NCBI GenBank assembly: GCA_037951105.1
Contig: JBAMJV010008266.1
Location: 46,634 to 110,633 of the forward strand
Length of the DNA: 64,000 nucleotides
Direction of reading: 5' to 3'
DNA from: Echinarachnius parma
Taxonomy: Eukaryota > Echinodermata > Echinoidea > Clypeasteroida > Echinarachniidae
This document shows positions 15,301 through 27,300 of this stretch, piece by piece. Made by a program: the position numbers and the translations under genes. Positions within the stretch are counted from its first letter, which is position 1, and the number at the start of each line of letters is the position of its first letter. The notes beneath the pieces were generated by a model. It searched no databases, was not told the origin of the DNA, and saw only the letters and a program-made list of their open reading frames with translations.

Positions 15301-18300
15301 CCCTGGGAGGGGGTATGGCAGGTTTGTTTGTTTTATATGCCTCTACCTCGATACGATATTGTGTACACAAACAATTTAGGTCTTTATGAAGGGACAGACA
15401 TGTTATGAAGTATCTTAGCATCTGATGAACGTAATTTGTTTTCCAATATGCAATGACAGGCGACGGTAGTGATGATACAGACGGAGGGGGCGTAGAGAAG
15501 TGTGGCTTGGAGAGGCGAGTGTGCCCTGCATTCAACGAGTCTTGCTACAGGGAACCAGCTATCAGCAAGGTATGGGTGGTTGAACATATTTAAAACAGTA
15601 CAAACCAATGTCAGACTATAGTAAATAGTAATTTTTCAAAATTTGCAAATTGAAGTAATATCTTTATTGCAGTTTATTGAGTGTAGAGAAAGTTTAAATT
15701 GCACTATTTTACAATCGCAATAAATGCATTTAACCAAATGTGCGCAATTTGTTGTGACTTTTGAAAATGGGTCATTTTGTCTTTAATCTATGCTCACTCA
15801 GCCATGAAGGGATAGATATCTTTGATTTTCACACAAAATGTTCATAACAACAGTAGAAATTAATTGGTAAGACGACATCATGAAACAGTTCTTGGTTTTG
15901 AAATTATGAGGAGTTGTTTAGGGTGGGGGGGGGGGGGGGAGGACTTACTTGTTGTGTCAGGTAGTATATTGTTCTATGTTTGTTTTTTATAATTCCCCAA
16001 CTTTCTAAATTTGATTTGACAGGATGACCCCACGTATGGTCACTACCAGTGGAGTGAGAGTGAGACCTCCCACCGGTCACTCAACCAGGCCTTGCTCAGG
16101 GCCATCCAGCTGAGGCAACTCACCAGGGATGACCAAGCCATGACGCAACACACCACACATGGTATACGATTTAATATCACTAAGTGCATACCTTGTACCT
16201 CACGATTAGACAGCCTGCGCTCCACATCCATGTTTAAATAATAGATGTAGTTCTTTTTACGCTCATTTCTTTTTTTCAACACGATTCTTCTGGCTGTATC
16301 TTGGTCACTTGGGCTCGAATTCTCTCCAACTGTAATATGTTGTAGCTGAAAGTATGAGCTTAAGTGATGGATGAATCTTGCTGATTTGTAATCAAATTTT
16401 TCAAAAATTTGATATGTTGTAGCTGATATTATGATGTTTAGTGACCAAACATCATGTCTAAATTACATAACAAATACATCTTTTTGCATTTCATTTTTGT
16501 CTCAGTTCTTCTGCAGCTAGCAATTGATGCCCTTCGGTCCGATGTCAACCTTGCTCTGGCCTACCTACTAGCTCTGCCAAATGTGAGTTGAAATTGTTTT
16601 TTCTTAGTTCCGTTTTAGTATGCATAATCAATGCGTAGTGTTGACTTTGCACTACTATACCTCCCGGCACTATCTAATATTTGAGTGAGAGTAAGAAGGG
16701 CGCTCAGTCAATTTTGGGCTAAATTGAGTGCTTGTAGGTCAGAGCCTTTTCTATGTGATGACAAATTTTTCAGATAATAATTTATAATTTTATATTTATA
16801 ATTTTGGGAATATTAATTTTAACAAAAAATAGAGATCTGAATTTGGTTTCGGCAATGCTTCTAAACTCTTAACATGATTATTTGTGAAGTACAAAAAGTA
16901 AGTCTTTATAGCACCTTTCTCTTTCTCAACCAATGAAATGCGGGTTGTACTGTTACATCTTGAGATTGTGAACTTTATTTTATTCGTACTTGAATATCTG
17001 CATAATTATGTTCAGTAAGATGTTAACTTTGTTCTTGCTTCCCTTGTGGACCAAGACACTGTCGTACATGTACGTTGGCACTAAATTCTGACTGTTTTTG
17101 TTTGTCTTTTATCAATAGCCACTTGACGCAGACCAGTGTTTTGAGAAGATCCCTCACTCAGCCCTATCTCTCCAGCTTGCTTCGTACTATTACGCACTCC
17201 AAGCAACAGCAAGGATACAGCTCCACAAGGCCGCGGCAAAGAGCGCCATCTATGACGAGACACCGTCACAGCTCATCAGCAAGGTGGCTATTAATTTGTT
17301 TATAGCTCATTTTCCAAAAGTGCTTAGTATTTTGAATTTAGATTTATTCAGCAGAGTAAAACAATATAAGATGTAGTTTTCACTTTATATTTCGGTTTTA
17401 GCTTATATTTCAATAAAATGTTCATTCAAGGGATTAAACTAGCTACCCGTTAGATGATGGTTGTGTACTTAACATAAATTTTCCACTTTTTTCTCAAGAG
17501 ATTAAAAAAGCACCAAACATCATTTTGAGCTACACATTTCTCTATTGTTACCTTGTAATATTTTGAAAATTGTTATGATATCCATTTATGAATCAATACC
17601 TTTGTTTTCAAATTATTAAAATGCTATATATTTTCTTTTTCAATTACTAATACATGTACTTTTAGAATATCAGAGGATAATAATCTTTATGTTGAATTCA
17701 AATTTGAAGTCTAAATTTAAATCTAATCTTGACTTTTGAATGGAAGGTGCTGAAGCAGTCTGAGGGGAAGAAGGCCAAGAGTTGGTCAGACCAGACGAGG
17801 GCACTGTTGGGCCGTCTGAAGCATTATGACGAGCTACTGGCCGACCTCATGCAGGCTCAGAGTCTACAGGCACTGGGCAGAGGTGAGAACAAAGTCTTGG
17901 TCCATTTTTAAATGAATTAGACGATGATAATTAATTTGAAACTATCAGACCAAACAGAGGTTGGTTTTGTGTCATCAGAAGCATTATGACGAGCTATTAA
18001 CCGACCTCATGCAGGCGCAGAGTCTACAGGCACTGGGCAGAGGTGAGAAACAAATCTTGGGAGTGTCTCACAAAGATTTTAAGTTGGACTTTTCAAATTA
18101 AACTTAAAATGATGGAAAGCTGTTAGTAGTTACTTGTGAAATTGCCCCCAAAATGTTCTTTAAAAAAATTGTGTTTACAAATTTTGATATTTTTCAATTT
18201 TCAAGGAAATTTCATATTGTTTTTAAAATTTTGGACATGTTATTGATTCCAAGGCTCTATGATTTTAAGGCTATTTTTGTGTATTATTAGACAAAAGAAG

Positions 18301-21300
18301 GAGAATGAGATACAGACATTTGCTTATTTGAGTTATATATTGGGGGAAAAACAAGAACAAGGGTCAGGACATACTGTACGCTTTTGATCCTATCAGAATC
18401 TTAGCAGTTGTAAAATATTGATGATGTGCAAAAAAGAAACCCAAAAACTTCAGGTGAATATTTCCTAACATTTACTTTCATTGAAGTGTATTTAATTGCA
18501 TCCTTTGGTTTTGCATCTGGTTTATATAGAATCTGACTAGCATGAACATTGAAAAGGGTTAAATACTGGGAAGTACCAACATAACAAGAGCTTCTAGCTA
18601 AGTGGTCAGTGGAAGCCCATTTTTCTTAGCTCTTTTTCATTTTCTTAGAGATTGATTTTTCGTAGAAACGTAGCTTTCAGTTTGAGTGTTAACCCGTTCC
18701 CTACGAGTTTCTGAAATCTCCATAGACTTTGTACACAACCCACCTGGTTCCCATAGTCAATGGGTTAATCTACATTGTATTGCTTAAATTTAAAGTCATC
18801 CCTCATCTTTATGTTTTATTTCCTTCATATCCAGGAGTGGATGTAGTGAGGTTCACCAGAGATAATGAGTACAAGCAAGAGACCATCCTGGGCCTGGCAA
18901 TGTGAGTTAAATACGACTTGTATAGCATGTCTATAACTTATTTCCCTCCAAACTGCCGACAAACTGGTGAAATTTGATAATTGAGGTTCCTCAATGGTAT
19001 CCATGAGACCAATACCATATTTAGAGATGACGTTTATTGAGAGATCTGCTTTTATTTTCAATAAGCTTGAATCATGCAAATATAACTTTCTTGACATTTT
19101 AACAGTATTCATGAAGGCTGCATACCATGTTTTTTTGTTAACTTTACAAAATGTGACCAGTATTCTTTGCTATCTTTCATGTATGATTATGATCATTATC
19201 ATTATCATCTATTGATGTTCTTCAAATTAATTTCTCATGAATTAATTTATCACAATGTATTTCAGGCAATTTTCTATTCTATTGTAATGAAAGTGGTAAC
19301 AGTGAACTATATTCTTTTACTTATTACATGTATGTGCAAGAAATTATATCCAAAATGTATTTGTTTATTGTATGCTTTATAATTTGTTGAAAATGTGGAA
19401 AATAAATCATATCAAATAAAGTATCATCATTATTATCTCTCTGGCAGGTGTCTTGAAGATGATGTGTACAACCTATCGGTGTCTCTGGCTCAGCGCTATC
19501 ACCTGCCCATGTGGGAGGTCCTCATGACACACCTAGAATTCCTCTTCTCGGAAAGCGGGTGAGTTTTCTACAAACTTGAAAGAAATAGAAAGATTTATAT
19601 AAATGTAGTTATCTTTGAAACAAAAAAATAGCCTAAACAACAAATTGTTCAATATGTAATATAACAAAGACAATGGCCCGTATTCACAAAGGAGGTTTGT
19701 ACAAACCCCGGTTCAAACCGCGGTTTACATCTATGGAATGCCAATTTTAAACTGATGGAGAGAGAATGTGTACCATCAACATTGTTAACAAGTAAGGAAT
19801 TTACATTCTCTCTCCATCAGTTTACAATTGGCATTCCATAGATGTAAACCGCGGTTTAAACCGGGGTTTGTACAAACCTCCTTTGTGAATACGGGCCAAT
19901 AAGTTGAATATTTTTGTTGCGCAAAGAATGAAAAGGGTATGAAGTGACAACCTTAATTTTCATCATTGAAGGTCAGATAAGAAATAAACGGTTGTTTTCC
20001 TCTTAACAGACTAACCACTCCAGCCATCGAGGATCGGATCAAACAACTAGACCTCTTAGCAGCTCTCTTGGAACAACCTGCCAAGTTATACGAGAGAATG
20101 GAGGCTGGCGTCTACCCGTTCATAGAGGGCGCGGATCACTCGCGGCTCATCTACTACTTCACCCTACTGCAGAAAACTGAGATTAAGGTCAAAGGTCAGA
20201 GGTTGACCCCTGACATGCATGTCAAGCTTCTGCGGAAAATCAAAGCAGCTGCATCCAGTGAGTCGAGTATAAAGAATTGATATCATAAATAGCATATTAC
20301 TAAAAATATGATTTCTGCTGCGGCAAAAAGTAAGGCTGAGGTCAAAGGTCAGAGATTGACCCCTGACATGCATGTCAAGCTTCTGCGGAAAATCAAGGCA
20401 GCTGTATCTAGTGAGTCAAGTTATCTTTGTATTTCTAAAATTGATTTCAAACATGGTTCTATTGTTGCTCATACTCGTAGCTTATCTTATATGCTGAAGA
20501 GCTGTTTAATAGTTTGAGGTCAAATGTCAGAGGTTGATCTTTCACATGCATGTCAAGCTTCTGCGGAATATCCCAACTGCTGCCTTGTGTAAACCTCCAA
20601 AAATGTATCGCATACCGGGTTCACAACCACTCATAGCTTATCTTCTATCGTCCTGCTGAAGAGATGTAAATTTGAGTTCAAAGGTCAGAGGAAACTCAAA
20701 GCCACTGCATCAAACGAATCTCCAAAAGAAAAAAATACAACACACAGTACATCACTTTGAAACGTAGCCTAAAGTTCCATATACAGTTCATGTAATTAAT
20801 AAGTAGTAATAATTATTGTGATTTGTATTTCTTCTTCAGGTCTGGATTACAAGCGTCTGATGGACGGTGTGTCTGATCCCATCGATGTGATCTCACCCTC
20901 CCTCATCTCATCAAACGTCCACGTTCTTGCCAAACTTGCACAAAAGATACCAACAAAGGTAAGTTTAAAAATAAATCCATTTATTTTTAAGATACTCTTA
21001 TTGAAGAAATACTTTGTGTACATGTAGATTAAAAAAATACTAACAAAGTTAAAATTTAATAATTTGTTGCCATTAAGATACTTTGTTGAAGAAATACTTT
21101 GATTAGAACTGTTTTTATTTTTCATCTACAGTCAATCCTGTGTATAGTGACCTCCTAACGGGAAGAATGTACTATGAACATTTTAGTCAATTTGAGAAAG
21201 TCTGCAAATACTTGATTGGTCCTTTAAATGGATCTAGTAACTTTGTTGACATGTGCAAAAAGTGGCAAAGGGTTGATCAAAAGGTGTATTCTTGAGATCT

Positions 21301-24300
21301 GATATGTCCACTGAGTGATGTGTGAAGGAAAGACATGACTTGAAAATACAATGTGATATTTGCTAATTCAATGCACTAACTTTGTAGATGGTTGAAAGTC
21401 TCCCATGGAGATTTTTCAGATCTGAACACTTTAATCATAAACATCTATTTCAATGAAAGAGAAATTCTGAAAACCGGAACCTGTTCCATTGGTAATAACG
21501 TTAGAGTTCTAAGTAGGTTTTGTGGATTGTGACAATGCTACTAGATTCCTTTATCTAATATTTCATTTTTGTTTTTCCTTTCACAGAATGGCGGCACCCT
21601 GTCACCGTCACAAGTTTTCCTGGCCTTTGTTGTGAAGATGTTCTGGGAGGGCGATCAGAATCATAAAGAAGTTCCACAAAACTCTGTAAGTTTAAAATCT
21701 TTTAACTGCATTTCTCACAGATATAGGAAATAATCTGCCTTTTCATTTTCCTTTTAAATGAAAATTGTCATTTACATAGAAGCCACGTTTACAAGACAGT
21801 ATTCAAAAAAAATATTACCATCTTTATAGGCCCATGACTCATTTTGTACCACCAAAAAGATCATCAATGCATAGAGGAACTTGCATTTTGCTCATCAGTT
21901 TGAATGTCTGACTATGATTTTAATGTTAGCATATTTTGTTGATTTGCGCATTATTATAATTATTTCTGGCAATCCATCATTGAACTTGATTAAAGCTACT
22001 TTTCAATACAGAGCAATTTTGCCTTTTTGTTTTGTTTTAATAACATTGTAGTTCTGATTTCTAAATGCAGATTTACACAGAGATTTTATTTATGTCTCCA
22101 CATTTTTGTTTTCTGTTGTAGGCTGATTGGCAGCGCCGGTATGAGACGTGTGGTGAATTCTTCAACAGACTCACTCTAACCGACTTCCTGAATCTTCTCC
22201 TGTCAGAAGTCTCTCAAGAAATTAAATTGAAATTGTATCATTTCAAATTCCTAATTTGATTGTTTTTAATTACTTTTTTCCCCCGCTGTAGGCTGATTGG
22301 CAGCATAGGTACGAGGCGTGTGGTGAATTCTTTAACAGACTCACTCTAACCGACTTCCTGGATCGTCTTCTGTCAGAAATCTCTCAAGAAATTAAATTTA
22401 AAAAGTTGTATCATTTCAAATTCCTAATTTGATTGTTTTTAATTACTTTTTTCCCCCGCTATAGGCTGATTGGCAGCATCGGTACGAGGCGTGTGGTGAA
22501 TTCTTCAACAGGCTCACGCTCAACGACTTCCTGGATCTCATCCACCGGATAGTCTTCTGTCAGAAGTCTTTAGAGAAAGTAAGTGAATTGCAGCTCTTAG
22601 AAAAAAACGAATGTGTGTTAAAGGGCTAGTACAGTTTTGGCAAGGCTGAACTTTAGTAACCAAACCTGGACAGTAACATTATAAACTAATAGTTATAACT
22701 CCACCATGCTAGAAAGGTATACAAAATTACAAACGACTAAGTAAAAAGCCCATTATCATTCAAAAAGAGCCATTAAAACACAAGAGGGCACTCTCTAACT
22801 AAACTACCCCGTTAACCCATTCAGGACTGGTCCTAAAAACACTTGGGTAATAGTCTGTAGAGAATGAATGCTATACCGAACTCAATCCATCTTAATTGAG
22901 TTAAAGGCACCATGAATGAAAGTAAAATGGTAGAAGATTTGTTTTCTTTCTTCTTCCTAACATCTGTCATTAGTCATTGTACAATTGATATTCATCACAC
23001 AAGTTTCCTAAAGGTATTGCAGCCTAGATGGAAAAGGGGGCAGTAAGTTGTACAAAATTGTATGATCACACCTCGACAAACAGCTTTATAATTGATAATT
23101 TCAAACAAAAACTGCTACAAACACTTGTTTATACCCCGGACCAAACCTGAGTGAAACTCATTGCCATCAGGAGGAACTACTATTCAAGATAAAGACAAGT
23201 TTTAAAAAGCAATTCAAACCAACACTACCAAGCAAAGCAAATAATGCAATTCTCTTCCGTGCCAACAACATCTGCGCAACACCATGTCCGGTTGGCTCCT
23301 GCATTGGGGCATCGGACAGTGTCTTGAAGAAGAAAAAGAAGATGATGTATATTTCATTCACCACTCACTTGTTCATAACTGTAATGGATTTTAATAGTGT
23401 TGGAAGATGATTTACGTTATCTTGATTTATATTTTTCTACAAACATTTCTGTTTCATATTTTTAGTTGCCCCTAGACTGTCGACAGAACCTGGTTGCCAG
23501 GGCGCTGAAGTACACGAAGCAACATGGGTCGGGCAAGCAGAAGTTTGCAGGGGAGAGCAATGAGAATGATGCCGAGTCTGGGATGCAGAGACTACAGCAG
23601 TACCAGAGACATCTCCAGACACTGACAACAGAGGGGGTGCTCCAGATTAAAGAATTTGATGAGGTAAATACAGTAAAGGACCATGCACGGTTGCTGTGTT
23701 CCTGGGTTTGAACCCTGACTGGGACATACAAAAGACTTTAGAAATGGTACCTTGACTTTAAAAATTGTACCAGAGGACTAGCCACCTTGTTGCCTCGAAA
23801 AATGGAGATTAGGCGGTGCATTGTTTTACCAAGTTTGCATGGGAAGGACTCTACCAAAGGAACATATCAAAAGTTTGTCTTTATTAACAGGCTGTTCTTA
23901 TAGTCAGGTGTATTTACATACATTTAAAATACTTACTAGGGAATCTCAAACAATTAATAACTTTAAATCATGCTTGAAAACCTACCTGATGAAACTACCT
24001 TAGATGCCTGGAGTTATTATTTTGTGATTACTTTTTATGCTTATGATTATTACTTTATTATATGTTATGTTGTCATAACTTTAAAATGTTTGAAATGTGC
24101 GCCACGCAAGGGCGTCAACAGCTTCTCGAAAGTGGGGGGGACATCGGCGAGGGAGCGAAGCGACCGAGCGGGGGAGGGTGTGGGAGGGGGTGTCCCCCTC
24201 CCACAGTAGGGAGCTTTTGCACTTTTTGGCTTGAAATTGTGCGATTTGGTGCATATCTGAGACAGAAATTTCGTCAGAGTGAAATCTATGAAATCTATGG

Positions 24301-27300
24301 ATCAAACATACATAATGTATACACTTATGAAAAAAAGTGGGGGGGACAATCCCCTCCACTTTCAAAAGTGGGGGGGACATGTCCCCCCCGTCCCCCGCCT
24401 GTTGACGCCCATGGCGCCACGAGTGTTCGAATGGACAGATGTGCACGCGGTATAAATGTAGAAGTATTATTATTATAATTATAAAAACAGAAGTGCTCTT
24501 TATAGACAGGTTGTTTTTATAATACTTCAGTAAGGAATCAAGAAAAGTTAGGTTGAATGTAAAAGTATGTAATGATTTGAATACTCAATATCTGTTACTA
24601 TGCGTTAGTTCTATAACTTTGAACATTCAGGTATAAATAAATGAGAAACTTTGTTTAAAATTTGAAGAAAATGGTCATTATAATTGTCCTTTATTTTATT
24701 TTATTTCTCTCAATTCAGCCAAATTCCATGAAATTCTATGACCACTATGACCTGTATGGAGGCAATTTAAAGGCTATCAAGGCTATTGTTGGATGACATC
24801 TAATAGATCTGAACGATAAAGATATTTGGAACCTTTAAATATTTCACATTTGTCTTTTATTCCTTTCTTAATGTCAATTCAGACAAATTCCACAAAGTTC
24901 TACGATCACTACGACCTGTCCAGCGGCAATGTAGAGGCTATCAAGACTGTGTTCGTGTCACTGCTGTGTGCCGGATACCCACTGGACCAACTGGAATCAG
25001 GGGTCAGTGGTGCGAAGACGAACAAGTGGTCAGTTCTCTCTGTGACCAGAGATGCCCTCCGGAGGATACTCACAGCAATCAAGTAAGTTAAACAAAGTTA
25101 AAATCCTTCTCTTGCCAATTTTGGCACATAAGGCGGCGCCTATCTCCGATTCATTAGCCCTAGGCCACACGTCTACTTTCCCTTCTCCATTCTATAAATG
25201 CTGAGCGCCTGGCTAGAAGGCAGAAGGTACCATTTTTACAGTCTTTGGTATGACCCGGTCTGGGTTCGAGCCTAATAATAACGGTTATTTATGTAGCGCT
25301 TTTCCTGTGAGGATCATAGCGCTTTACACTATTATTATCAACCCGGTCAATGGATACACACTGCAATCATTCCTGCACTCAAAGTGCACACTTTCCACTC
25401 CCTAGGGAGTATTCCAGCCAGTCGCCCAATAAGCGCACACTGCTAAGGAACCACGTTCCTATCCTTCCGGGTCTCCATTCATACACCTGGGTCGAGAGCA
25501 GCAAATTTGAGACTGCCTTTAAGTGGAGTCTAGTTAGTTGTTGCTTTTTTAAGGGGAGGGCGAGATATCTGTTGAATTGTCTGGATGAGATTGTTCCATT
25601 GGATTCGCTGCCACCTGGAGGTGAGCAGGTGGTATGGAAAACCTTTCAAAAGGTCGCAGAGGTGATCAGCAAGTTCACATGGAGCAGTCTGCATTTTGAT
25701 AAGTTCGAGCCTTTTGCAGATTTTCCCTTGACCTTGAAGAGTTACTCTCCCAAAAGCGTAAACGCTGTCCTGGAGAGGGCTGTGCTGTGTTGCGTGCTGT
25801 TGGTGACGTGAAGGTGGTGGTTCTCCTTGCACTATATACAATGTGCAAGGTGCATGTGTGTTCCCTTGAATTTCCTTTTCACATATCCATCCTTGAACCA
25901 AGATAAAGTCTCACTAGAATCCTTATCAACTTCTGCTTCATGAAACATCAGTTGATCCAAACCACACTGGCCACATTCTTGTTTAAGGTAAACGTATGTC
26001 ATGGTGTTCTTGATTGTATGGTTTGGGGCAGAGAGTTGAACGCACCATCCCTTACACATCGTTGAAAATCAGCATTTCCTGTTTGGGATGTCGCTGCCTG
26101 TAGTTCATTAGTGGGCGGAACGCCTTCTTCTCAGAAACGCACTTCATGCAGCAACATTGCTCCAGGTCTCTTGCTGTAGCAGAGCGTACGTAAAACGGTT
26201 TTAAGCCGTCGGAATATTGTGTCGGCCATATAATATCCATTTAACGCTTAATTTACACACATTTTTCAGTGAACATATTCAGATCACAACAATGCACATT
26301 GTATCAACCATTCATCACTGTTTGCACATGTCAACAAAGTTACTAGATCCCTTTAATTAATGCTCTCCCTTTATATTTCTGTATCCAGGAATGAGGACCA
26401 AATTGAAGTGGTGTGCTTAAAGGGGACTCCCATGGAGTACCTCAAGGCAATCACAGCAGAAGTACAGAGACACACACAGGAGGGGTGAGTAGAACATTTT
26501 AGATCTAAAAGCAGATGTTTTAATTTCTAATCTAGTAAAAACTGAAGTATGGTTTTAGGCTTTAACATCATCAAAAACTAAAATTTATTTAACTGGTAGT
26601 TAGTATATCATTTTGATGAAATATATCTTACAGTATGTATTATTTTGGCTTGCACCATGTTTTTACTTAAAATATGTTTATTTATTCCTTTATTGACGTA
26701 TTTGTTATTAGATGCTTTTGTACTAGATGTGGTATTGTACACTGTATATGTGGGCATGTGTTTTGGTAGTGTACATGTATATTCAGTTGGTATGTTCTTT
26801 CATATAGAGCACCAAAGTGATGACTTCACACTCTTTTGTTATTACAAAGTACTGGTTCTAAACTACTTGTCCTTTGGTTTGTTCTTTTGATACTGGGTTG
26901 GAGCTGGCCAAATAAAACAATTGCTGCTTGCCTGACATTGTACTGAACAATCTTACCCATGGTGATGAATAGCTATTACATCACACTTTGGTACTCGGTC
27001 TTCTTCCATTTGAGATAGATAGATAGATACATGTATATGGATAATTGTTTTTTATTCAACATTAAAAATACATACAAACGCGTCAATAGTCACATGACTA
27101 AACTTGAGGCGCTAACAAAATCGGATATATAAACATATAATTTGTTTGTTTGTTTGTTTGTTTGTTTTGTTTTTACTATTCCTACCCGTTTATTTGTATG
27201 TGCAGAGGCAACCTTGTTACAGCAAACCACCTGCTGGATGAGTTACGACCTTTTTGCAGTGATGTGTCAGTGGCGGTACAACCCAGAGTGGAGATCCTAC

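Noticed and set aside
20315..20410. A functional alternative NBAS exon
   Set aside because: Donor and frame are intact but there is no pyrimidine-rich acceptor in front, so it is listed as a decayed copy.
23821..24003. A reverse-transcriptase C-terminal tail (NNFKSCLKTYLMKLP)
   Set aside because: Resembles the end of LINE proteins only weakly; no RT motif upstream. A database search of 23700-24100 would decide.
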